This document shows, piece by piece, positions 1 to 6,052 of a stretch of 7,368 bases of DNA; within the stretch, counting starts at the first letter, position 1, and each line of letters starts with the position of its first letter. This DNA comes from an uncultured Arcobacter sp. (GTDB lineage Bacteria > Campylobacterota > Campylobacteria > Campylobacterales > Arcobacteraceae): assembly GCA_913062735.1 (NCBI GenBank), contig CAJXWI010000120.1:1-7368 (forward strand), read 5' to 3'. The notes under the pieces are model-generated. The model did not search any database, was not told the DNA's origin, and saw only the letters and a list, made by a program, of their open reading frames with translations. The position numbers and the translations under genes are program-made.

Positions 1-1264
1 CTAATAAAACTCTTAATTTGTTTTCTGTTCCTGAATAACGAATTAGATGTCGCATTCCTTTTGTTTTGGCTTCATTTAATAAAGATTCTAAGCCTTCAAT
101 TTCATCTAAAGGTGGTTTTTTACTTACATTTATATTTTTTAAAACCTGAGGATACAATTCAAAAGGATTTAGTACTTCGCTGGCTTTTTTACCTGATTTA
201 ATAATTAATGCAAGCACTTGTAATGCAGAAGCTAAACCATCACCCGTTTTGGCTACATCTGTAAAAATAACATGCCCACTTTGCTCTCCACCAAAATTAA
301 TATTGTTCTGTTTCATATTAGCAAGTACGTGTTTATCTCCAACATCTGTTCGCTCTAAAGTCAAGTCTGAAGCATTTAAATAATCTTCTAAGGCTTGGTT
401 AGACATAACAGTAGCAACACAAGCTTTCCCTTGAAGAAGATTTTGTGCATCTAAATACGTACATAAAGCACCCAAAAGTTTATCTCCATCAATTACTTCA
501 CCTGTTTCATCAATAACAACCAATCTATCTGCATCACCATCTAAAGCAATACCAATATCAGCTCTTACTTTTGTTACAATTTTTCCAACATTTTCTGGAT
601 GAAGTGCCCCACAACTTTCATTAATATTAAAACCATCAGGGCTTGCATTTATGGTAAATACTTCTGCTCCTAACTCTTCTAAAATAGTAGGTCCAACTTT
701 GTAAGCAGCTCCATTTGCACAATCAAGTACTATTCTTAGACCTTGTAGTGATAATTCTTTAGGAAAAGAAGATTTTAAAGAAACAATATATCTCCCTATT
801 ACGTCATCAATTCTTTTAGAAGAGCCGATTTCTTTCCCTGTTTTTTGATTCGCAAGTCTGATTTCATTATTAAAAAATATTTTTTCAATCTCTTTTTCAC
901 AAGTAAGATTCAACTTGTCCCCATGATTATCAAAAAATTTAATTCCATTATCATCATAAGGATTATGAGATGCAGAAATCATAATTCCTCCATCACAACG
1001 CATTGATTCTGTTAAATAGGCAATTGCTGGTGTTGGCATTGGTCCTATTTGTATTACATCATATCCCACAGCAGTTAGGCCAGAAACAAGTGCATTTTCT
1101 ATCATATAGCCGCTTCTTCTTGTGTCTTTTCCTACTAAAATTTTATTAGTTGTTGAATGTTTTCTAAAATATATTCCTGCTGCCATTGCTAATTTCATAG
1201 TGGTCATTGCATCTAAGAAATCGCCTGCTTTTCCTCTTACCCCATCTGTACCAAATAATTTCAT
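1..1264 (-). CDS. glmM: Phosphoglucosamine mutase GlmM (3' end cut by the window edge)
   Basis: GlmM converts glucosamine-6-phosphate to glucosamine-1-phosphate in the cytoplasm, on the route to UDP-GlcNAc for peptidoglycan and lipopolysaccharide. Reading leftward from the ATG at 1264 gives 421 open codons with no stop. The start is [11 protein letters not shown], typical of the family. The phosphoserine loop ISASHNP holds the catalytic Ser at residue 99. The metal-binding loop DGDADR is at 242-247, the sugar-binding GEQSGH at 326-331, and the phosphate-binding RYSGTEN at 409-415. Family members are about 445 residues long, so roughly 25 C-terminal residues lie outside the window. An AGGA Shine-Dalgarno (1273-1276) stands 8 bases before the start. 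The gene diverges from rpsT. The identification rests on all four family loops and is very secure. Confidence 0.97.
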   Translation of the reverse strand, partial: MKLFGTDGVRGKAGDFLDAMTTMKLAMAAGIYFRKHSTTNKILVGKDTRRSGYMIENALVSGLTAVGYDVIQIGPMPTPAIAYLTESMRCDGGIMISASHNPYDDNGIKFFDNHGDKLNLTCEKEIEKIFFNNEIRLANQKTGKEIGSSKRIDDVIGRYIVSLKSSFPKELSLQGLRIVLDCANGAAYKVGPTILEELGAEVFTINASPDGFNINESCGALHPENVGKIVTKVRADIGIALDGDADRLVVIDETGEVIDGDKLLGALCTYLDAQNLLQGKACVATVMSNQALEDYLNASDLTLERTDVGDKHVLANMKQNNINFGGEQSGHVIFTDVAKTGDGLASALQVLALIIKSGKKASEVLNPFELYPQVLKNINVSKKPPLDEIEGLESLLNEAKTKGMRHLIRYSGTENKLRVLL

Positions 1265-1412
1265 AATATTTATCCTGTATTTATTACATAATACTTTACA
1301 TAAAGGTACTTTTTAAGAGTATTTTACGTTAGTACTAGCTTAATTTAAACTTACTTTAAAGTTATTTAGCTAACATTCTACCCTTAAAAATTTTACAAAG
1401 AGGTTAAGAAAA
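1265..1412. promoter_or_regulatory. Divergent glmM / rpsT promoter region
   Basis: This 148-base AT-rich gap separates two divergent genes and should carry promoters for both. On the minus strand TATTAT (1288-1293) is a good -10 for glmM, giving a leader of about 17 bases; a weak CTTAAA (1312-1317) could be its -35. On the plus strand TAACAT (1371-1376) is a possible -10 for rpsT, with weak CTTACT (1350-1355) upstream. Campylobacterota sigma-70 promoters often lack a clear -35, so the absence of strong -35 boxes is not surprising. The individual boxes are uncertain; that the gap holds two promoters follows from the gene layout. Confidence 0.45.
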
Positions 1413-1673
1413 ATGGCAAATCATAAATCTGCTGCTAAAAGAGCAAGACAAACAATCGTTAAGACTGAGAGAAATAGATTCTACAAAACAAGAATCAAAA
1501 ATGTAGTAAAAGAAGTAGTATCTGCAATCGACTCTGCTGATAAAGAAACTGCAATAGTTGCAATGAAAAAAGCAAACAAATATATCCACCATTGTGTATC
1601 TAAGGGTATCCTTAAAAAAACAACTGCTGGTAGAAAAGTATCTAGATTACAAGTTAAAGTGAACGCAATATAA
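1413..1673 (+). CDS. rpsT: 30S ribosomal protein S20
   Basis: S20 binds 16S rRNA early in assembly of the 30S subunit. The 86-residue product begins [13 protein letters not shown], the characteristic start of S20, and is lysine- and arginine-rich throughout with a helical pattern. The length is normal for the family (about 85-90). A clear Shine-Dalgarno, AAGAGG (1398-1403), lies 9 bases before the ATG. It is followed 53 bases later by prfA on the same strand without a clear terminator, so the two are probably co-transcribed. The same neighbours, glmM, rpsT and prfA, occur in Helicobacter pylori. An inverted repeat brackets its stop codon and is listed separately. Confidence 0.97.
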   Translation: MANHKSAAKRARQTIVKTERNRFYKTRIKNVVKEVVSAIDSADKETAIVAMKKANKYIHHCVSKGILKKTTAGRKVSRLQVKVNAI

Positions 1674-1687
1674 TTATTTCACTTTAA
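1654..1687 (+). repeat. Inverted repeat bracketing the rpsT stop codon
   Basis: TTAAAGTGAA (1654-1663) is the exact reverse complement of TTCACTTTAA (1678-1687). The 10-bp stem would close a 14-base loop that contains the rpsT stop codon (1671-1673). No T-tract follows, so it is not a normal intrinsic terminator. It could be a processing or stability element in the rpsT-prfA message, or chance in AT-rich DNA, since only two of the pairs are G-C. Confidence 0.5.
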
Positions 1688-1726
1688 TTAGTGTTCTATT
1701 AATATAAATTCAAAATAAAGAGAATT

Positions 1727-2794
1727 ATGCTTCAAAATAAACTACAAACATTTATTGACAGAAATGACGAGATTAACAATCAGTTAATCTCAGAAGAAGT
1801 AATTTCTGATATAAAATTAATGACAAAACTTTCTAAAGAGCAAGCTAGTATTGCTCCTGTTGTTAACAAAGCAAAAGAATATATTCAGTTAATTGAAGAT
1901 ATTGCTGATAATAAACTTTTATTAGAAGATTCAGAATTAGGTGAGCTTGCAAAAGAAGAACTTAAAGAATTAGAACCACAAAAACCCCTTATTGAAGAAG
2001 AAATAAAACTTTTATTACTTCCTACTGATCCAAATGATGCAAAGAATATCTATTTGGAACTAAGAGCGGGTGCTGGTGGAGATGAAGCTGCAATTTTCGT
2101 AGGAGATTTATTCAGGGCTTATTTAAGATATGCTGAGAATAATGGCTGGAAAGTTGAAATCATGAATCAAAATAACAGTGAATCTGGTGGCTATAAAGAA
2201 ATAGTTGCACTATTTAAAGGCGATCACGTTTACTCTAAATTGAAGTTTGAAGGTGGAACTCATAGAGTTCAAAGAGTTCCAGATACGGAATCACAAGGAA
2301 GAGTTCATACCTCTGCTATAACAGTTGCTGTTATGCCAGAAGTTGATGATGTAGAAATTAATATCAGTTCAACCGATTTAAAAATTGATGTAATGAGAGC
2401 ATCAGGTAATGGTGGTCAATCAGTTAATACTACGGATTCAGCGGTACGAATTACTCACTTACCAACAGGTATAGTCGTAACCAACCAAGACCAAAAATCT
2501 CAACATAAAAACAGAGATAAAGCCATGAAAGTTTTAAAAGCTAGGCTCTTTGATCTGGAAAATAAAGAGAAGATGGAAAAAGAAGGTGCCGAGAGAAAAG
2601 AACAAGTTGGTACTGGTGATAGAAGTGGAAGAATTAGAACGTATAATTATCCGCAGAACAGAGTAAGTGACCATAGAATTAACCTCACACTTTATAGATT
2701 AGATTATATAATGAATGACGGTTTATTAAATGAGATTATTGATCCATTAATGGCCGATCATCAAGCACGACTTATTGAAGCGAACGGTTTATAA
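1727..2794 (+). CDS. prfA: Peptide chain release factor 1 (RF1)
   Basis: RF1 recognises UAA and UAG stop codons in the ribosomal A site and triggers peptide release. The 355 residues match the family length. An N-terminal coiled helical region (about 1-105) is followed by the core with the conserved [13 protein letters not shown] (about 112-124). The codon-recognition motif is the RF1-type PxT, here Pro185-Asp186-Thr187, within [18 protein letters not shown]. The catalytic GGQ is at 229-231 in [18 protein letters not shown]2 would carry SPF in place of PxT, so RF1 is clear. The Shine-Dalgarno is a modest AAGAG (1718-1722) close to the ATG. The gene probably shares the rpsT transcript. The Gln of GGQ is normally methylated by PrmC, which is not in this window. 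Confidence 0.97.
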   Translation: MLQNKLQTFIDRNDEINNQLISEEVISDIKLMTKLSKEQASIAPVVNKAKEYIQLIEDIADNKLLLEDSELGELAKEELKELEPQKPLIEEEIKLLLLPTDPNDAKNIYLELRAGAGGDEAAIFVGDLFRAYLRYAENNGWKVEIMNQNNSESGGYKEIVALFKGDHVYSKLKFEGGTHRVQRVPDTESQGRVHTSAITVAVMPEVDDVEINISSTDLKIDVMRASGNGGQSVNTTDSAVRITHLPTGIVVTNQDQKSQHKNRDKAMKVLKARLFDLENKEKMEKEGAERKEQVGTGDRSGRIRTYNYPQNRVSDHRINLTLYRLDYIMNDGLLNEIIDPLMADHQARLIEANGL

Positions 2795-2806
2795 CCCTAG
2801 CTTCAA
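2775..2806 (+). repeat. Interrupted hairpin across the prfA stop codon
   Basis: TTGAAGC (2775-2781) pairs exactly with GCTTCAA (2800-2806). Inside it GGTT (2786-2789) pairs with AACC (2793-2796) around a 3-base loop, leaving a small asymmetric internal loop. The prfA stop codon (2792-2794) lies within it. No run of T follows, so termination would be weak at best. This may simply mark the 3' end of the rpsT-prfA message. Confidence 0.35.
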
Positions 2807-2860
2807 ACTCTTAAATACACTCTTACGCTAAATACATTTTATTCCATATAAAAGATCAAA

Positions 2861-3049
2861 ATGATTCAAAAAAACAAAATCTACACTCACTACAAAAACA
2901 AAGAAGACTATCTTGTAAAAGATTTCTGTAAAATTCAAGAAAATGATACTTGGGTTGAAGCTGTACTTTATTGTCCCGTCAATGAGTCTTTATTATTTGT
3001 AAGAGAACTCAAAGAATTTCAAGAAAAATTTAGTCCTAAAAATAAGTAA
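2861..3049 (+). CDS. Small DUF1653-family protein
   Basis: This 62-residue protein matches the DUF1653 pattern: an early Y-x-HYK (KIYTHYKNKEDYLV, about 6-19), a central EAVLYCPV where the family has a V-x-Y strand, then LLFVRELKEFQEKF, where the family has a conserved Arg followed by a Phe-rich end. The family is a compact all-beta domain of unknown function. The product has no signal peptide or membrane segment and should be cytoplasmic. The ATG has only a weak purine-rich stretch (AAAAGAT, about 2850-2856) upstream. It lies 66 bases after prfA and 54 bases before the pstS start. Its stop codon falls inside the first half of the pstS Pho-box-like repeat, so the gene and the pstS promoter overlap. 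Assignment to the family is from motif memory. Confidence 0.8.
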   Translation: MIQKNKIYTHYKNKEDYLVKDFCKIQENDTWVEAVLYCPVNESLLFVRELKEFQEKFSPKNK

Positions 3050-3077
3050 CCAAGATGTAACCAAATCATATTAAACT
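3046..3077 (+). promoter_or_regulatory. Pho-box-like direct repeat and promoter of pstS
   Basis: GTAACC occurs at 3046-3051 and 3057-3062, an 11-bp period; the match extends to GTAACCAA in both copies. Nine bases later stands TAAACT (3072-3077), a plausible -10, which predicts a transcript start near 3084 and a leader of about 20 bases. Two direct repeats one helical turn apart in place of a -35 box is the known geometry of PhoB-family operators. The same arrangement with the same spacing occurs before pstC (5997-6028). The first copy overlaps the stop codon of the DUF1653 gene. The regulator itself is not in the window. Confidence 0.72.
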
Positions 3078-3103
3078 TCTTCATCAAAAAAATGGAGATA
3101 AAT

Positions 3104-4159
3104 ATGACAAATACAAAAAGTGTTTTAGCTTTATTAGCAAGTGTTGCCTTAACTGCAAGTTTAAGTGCAAGAGATCAAATTAAAATTGTTGGTTCATCAA
3201 CAGTATATCCTTTTTCAAGTTCAGTTGCTGAAGAATTAGGTGCTACTTCTTCTTACCCTACTCCTGTAGTAGAATCAACAGGTTCTGGTGGTGGAATGAA
3301 ATTATTTTGTGCTGGTAATGGTATGAATACTCCTGATATCACAAATGCTTCTAGAAGAATGAAAACTAAAGAGTTTGCATTATGTGAAAAAAATGGTGTT
3401 ACTGATATTACTGAAGCAGTAATTGGTTTTGATGGAATTGCATTTGCTCAAGATAAATCAAACAAATCTTTTTCTGTTACAAAAACTCAATTAGCTTTAG
3501 CAGTTGCTGCTTTAGTACCTTCTAAAGATGGTAAATCATTGATTAAAAATCCTTACAAAAAATGGTCACAAATTGATGCTTCTTTACCATCAAGAGAAAT
3601 TATTATTTATGGACCTCCTAAATCTTCTGGAACAAGAGATGCGTTCGAAGATATGGTTATGAAAGGTACTTTCAAAAAAATGGCTGTATATACAGATCTT
3701 TACAAACAAGATAAAAAGAAAAACAAAGCTTTTAAAAAGTATCACGTAGTTAGAACAGATGGTGTTTATGTTCCATCAGGTGAAAATGATAATATCATTG
3801 TTCAAAAACTTACTAAAAACAAAAATGCTTTTGGTATCTTTGGTTATTCTTTTTTAATTGAAAATGATGATAAATTAGAAGGTGCTAAAGTGAATGGTGT
3901 TGTTCCAACTCCTGATTCAATTTCTTCAGGGAAATATCCAATTTCAAGATCATTATTCTTCTATATCAAAAACTCTCATGCATCTAAAGTACCTGCAATG
4001 AAAAAATATGTATCAATGTTTATGAGTGAAAACATGATTGGTAAAGACGGAATACTAGGTGAAATTGGACTTATTGCTTTACCTGATGCACAAAGATCAG
4101 CGTTAAGAACAAGTGTATTATCAAGAGATAAACTTACATTAAACAACTTAAAAAAATAG
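3104..4159 (+). CDS. pstS: Periplasmic phosphate-binding protein PstS
   Basis: PstS captures phosphate in the periplasm and delivers it to the PstCAB importer. The chosen ATG at 3104 gives 351 residues and has GGAG (3094-3097) 6 bases upstream. An in-frame ATG at 3092 would have no Shine-Dalgarno and would itself overlap this one. Residues 1-22 form a Sec signal peptide (basic start, hydrophobic LALLASVALTA, end SLSA before Arg23). There is no lipobox Cys, so the mature protein is probably soluble. Ligand-binding loops typical of the family are GSSTVYPF (30-37), the STGSGGG loop (about 60-66) and KSSGTRDAFE (173-182). Cys69 and Cys94 could form a disulfide. It is transcribed from the Pho-box-like promoter and followed by two hairpins. 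Confidence 0.95.
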   Translation: MTNTKSVLALLASVALTASLSARDQIKIVGSSTVYPFSSSVAEELGATSSYPTPVVESTGSGGGMKLFCAGNGMNTPDITNASRRMKTKEFALCEKNGVTDITEAVIGFDGIAFAQDKSNKSFSVTKTQLALAVAALVPSKDGKSLIKNPYKKWSQIDASLPSREIIIYGPPKSSGTRDAFEDMVMKGTFKKMAVYTDLYKQDKKKNKAFKKYHVVRTDGVYVPSGENDNIIVQKLTKNKNAFGIFGYSFLIENDDKLEGAKVNGVVPTPDSISSGKYPISRSLFFYIKNSHASKVPAMKKYVSMFMSENMIGKDGILGEIGLIALPDAQRSALRTSVLSRDKLTLNNLKK

Positions 4160-4167
4160 TTTCTACC

Positions 4168-4197
4168 TTGTATAAAGGGTTCTCACCCTTTATATAA
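4168..4197 (+). repeat. Perfect hairpin just after pstS
   Basis: TATAAAGGGT (4171-4180) is the exact reverse complement of ACCCTTTATA (4185-4194), with a 4-base loop. A G-T and two T-A pairs could lengthen the stem to 4168-4197. It begins 8 bases after the pstS stop codon. No T-tract follows, so it is more likely a 3'-end stabiliser of pstS mRNA than a terminator. It stands directly before a second hairpin that does have a T-tract. Confidence 0.7.
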
Positions 4198-4200
4198 AGA

Positions 4201-4242
4201 AATAATTGAGTTTTAGAGCTTCCAAGACTCAGTTATTTTTTT
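4201..4242 (+). terminator. Intrinsic terminator between pstS and the EAL gene
   Basis: AATAATTGAGT (4201-4211) pairs with ACTCAGTTATT (4227-4237) with one G-T wobble. A further three pairs close the stem towards a 9-base loop, and seven T residues follow (4236-4242). This is a normal Rho-independent shape, though AT-rich and probably leaky. It would let pstS be expressed far above the genes downstream, as is usual for binding proteins in ABC-transporter operons. Confidence 0.75.
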
Positions 4243-4255
4243 ATAAAGGCAGTAT

Positions 4256-5986
4256 ATGCTTAATGACAAATGGAAACAACTTATCAAAAATTTTGATTAT
4301 GCTTTTCAACCAATCGTAAATATTAACAATGGTAAAATTTATGCAGTAGAAGCACTTTTACGAAACTATGAAAGAGATTTTAATGTTATTTTTGAAATTT
4401 TCGATAAAGCCTATGAAGAAGAGATGCTTTTTGACTTAGATTTAGAATTAAAAAAACTAGCATTTAGAAAGTTTTCAAATTTTAAAATTAAAGACTTAAA
4501 ACTCTTTTATAACCTTGATAATAGAATTCTAAATATCAACAATTTTGATGATCAAAATACTATTAACTTATTAGAAAAATTCGATATAAACAAAAGCCGT
4601 TTATGTTTTGAATTAAGCGAAAAAGATACCTTACAAAACTCTAGTAATTTATTACATTTATTAGATATGTATAAACAACATGGCTACAATATTGCTATTG
4701 ATGACTTTGGAATTGGGGTCTCTGGGCTTAAACTTATGTACTTTTCGGAAGCCTCCTTTATAAAGATTGATCGTTTTTTTATTACGAATATTCACAAAGA
4801 TGCAAAAAAAAGACTTTTTTGTACTTCAATAATAAATATGGCACATATCATGGGCTCTAAAGTAATAGCTGAAGGCATTGAAGATGAAAAAGAATATTAT
4901 GTTTGCAAAGAAATAGGTTTTGATTTCCTCCAAGGTTATTTAATTCAAAAAGCCCAATTAGAAATTCATAACATTAGTAAAAAGTACTCAATAATTGAAA
5001 GTATTATAAATAAAGATAAACGTGTAAGTGATGAAAACTTAATTGATCAAAATTTTGTACAAAAAATAAAAGTATTAAATATAAAACAAAGTTTATATGA
5101 ACTGTTTTCTTATTTTAAAGACAATCCAAACAATACTTTTGTACCAATTATTAATGATGAAAAAGAGTTACAAGGGGCGATTTATGAATTAGATATAAAA
5201 AAGATGTCTTATTCACAATATGGTTTATCTATTGCTAAGAATATTTCACTGCATTCTGATCTTACGCGCTATATGAAACCCGTACTTTCTGTTGAATTGT
5301 CTTGGGGTGTTGATAAAACACTTGAAGTGTACAATATGAACAATGTAAGTAAAAAAGGTATTTTCATAACAAAAGCAAATAAATACTTAGGCTTTGTTAG
5401 TGTTGATAATCTTTTAAGCCTCTCTTATAAACGTAATATTGAAATTGCTAAAGATCAAAACCCCTTAACTAAACTTCCAGGGAATCATCAAATAGAGGAC
5501 TCTTTATCTATTATGTTTCAATCTTATAAAGAAAATACTTACCATATTGTTTATTTTGATTTTAACGATTTTAAGCCTTTTAATGATTCTTATGGTTTTA
5601 GACAAGGGGATAGAGCTATTTTAATTTTTGCAGAGCTTTTGAAAAAACATCTTGAAAAGGACTCTTTTATAGCTCATATTGGAGGAGATGATTTTTTTGT
5701 ATCTTTTAAAAATAAAGAATTAGAAGAAGTAAACAAAAAAGTCAATTCTCTTATAAAAAAGTTTTCTTCTTGCGTTCAGGAATTTTATTCAAAAAAAGAC
5801 AAAGAAAGAGGCTATATAAAAATCATTGATAGATTTGGGACAAAAAGAAACTTTCCTCTTTTAAGTGTAGCTGCTGCTGTTATGGAAATAAATTACACTT
5901 CTGATATTGCAAACTTTGATACTTTAATTTCTAAACTAAAAAAAGACTCAAAACTTCAAAACGAAGCAATTTCTTGTTGTTTATAA
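4256..5986 (+). CDS. EAL-CBS-GGDEF cyclic-di-GMP turnover protein
   Basis: This 576-residue soluble protein has three parts. The EAL phosphodiesterase domain (about 10-245) keeps the expected catalytic residues: EALLR (32-36), ELSE (119-122), DDFGIG (149-154), K170 in IKIDR, E206 in AEGIE and QGY (226-228). It should therefore hydrolyse c-di-GMP. A weakly conserved CBS pair (about 262-395) could sense a nucleotide. The GGDEF domain (about 400-565) has NPLTKLPGN, DFNDFKPFND (435-444) and the signature GGDDF (476-480), where Asp replaces the usual Glu. The RxxD inhibitory site is missing. Cyclase activity is therefore uncertain. No signal peptide or membrane segment is present. AAAGG (4245-4249) is the Shine-Dalgarno. 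The gene lies between pstS and pstC with Pho-box-like promoters on both sides, so a role tied to phosphate supply is an inference. Confidence 0.92.
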   Translation: MLNDKWKQLIKNFDYAFQPIVNINNGKIYAVEALLRNYERDFNVIFEIFDKAYEEEMLFDLDLELKKLAFRKFSNFKIKDLKLFYNLDNRILNINNFDDQNTINLLEKFDINKSRLCFELSEKDTLQNSSNLLHLLDMYKQHGYNIAIDDFGIGVSGLKLMYFSEASFIKIDRFFITNIHKDAKKRLFCTSIINMAHIMGSKVIAEGIEDEKEYYVCKEIGFDFLQGYLIQKAQLEIHNISKKYSIIESIINKDKRVSDENLIDQNFVQKIKVLNIKQSLYELFSYFKDNPNNTFVPIINDEKELQGAIYELDIKKMSYSQYGLSIAKNISLHSDLTRYMKPVLSVELSWGVDKTLEVYNMNNVSKKGIFITKANKYLGFVSVDNLLSLSYKRNIEIAKDQNPLTKLPGNHQIEDSLSIMFQSYKENTYHIVYFDFNDFKPFNDSYGFRQGDRAILIFAELLKKHLEKDSFIAHIGGDDFFVSFKNKELEEVNKKVNSLIKKFSSCVQEFYSKKDKERGYIKIIDRFGTKRNFPLLSVAAAVMEINYTSDIANFDTLISKLKKDSKLQNEAISCCL

Positions 5987-5990
5987 ACAA
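5977..5990. repeat. 14-bp perfect palindrome over the EAL gene stop codon
   Basis: TTGTTTATAAACAA is identical on both strands. It contains the stop codon of the EAL-CBS-GGDEF gene (5984-5986) and ends 6 bases before the first GTAACC of the pstC promoter. It could be an additional operator upstream of that promoter or a weak 3' hairpin. Its AT content makes chance a real possibility. Confidence 0.4.
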
Positions 5991-5994
5991 TATT

Positions 5995-6028
5995 TTGTAA
6001 CCTCCTTGTAACCATTTTTTATTATACT
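5995..6028 (+). promoter_or_regulatory. Pho-box-like direct repeat and promoter of pstC
   Basis: TTGTAACC occurs at 5995-6002 and again at 6006-6013, an 11-bp period. Nine bases after the second copy stands TATACT (6023-6028), a good -10, predicting a start near 6035 and a leader of about 18 bases. Repeat core, spacer length (5 bp between the GTAACC cores) and distance to the -10 (9 bp) are all identical to those before pstS, while the spacer sequences differ. That pattern is expected from a shared regulator site rather than from a recent copy. It provides pstC with a promoter of its own, downstream of the EAL gene. Confidence 0.75.
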
Positions 6029-6052
6029 TTTAAAAAATAAGAAAGGTTAATC

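Noticed and set aside
1122..1316. 64-codon plus-strand open frame
   Set aside because: It lies antisense to the start of glmM, which is certain, and resembles no known protein.
1265..1412. Riboswitch or ribozyme (for example glmS type) before glmM
   Set aside because: The gap is only 148 bases and shared by two divergent promoters; no conserved structured core is visible.
1404..1592. 62-codon minus-strand open frame
   Set aside because: It is antisense to rpsT; the Cys/Phe-rich composition is the mirror of lysine-rich S20 codons.
2807..2860. Separate promoter for the DUF1653 gene (TATAAA at 2847-2852; ACTCTTA repeated at 2807 and 2819)
   Set aside because: The TATAAA would place the start inside or next to the ATG, no -35 fits, and the short repeat is expected by chance in AT-rich DNA.
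3092..3103. Upstream ATG as the pstS start
   Set aside because: It lacks a Shine-Dalgarno, and its own codons form the GGAG that serves the ATG at 3104; the signal peptide also fits better from 3104.
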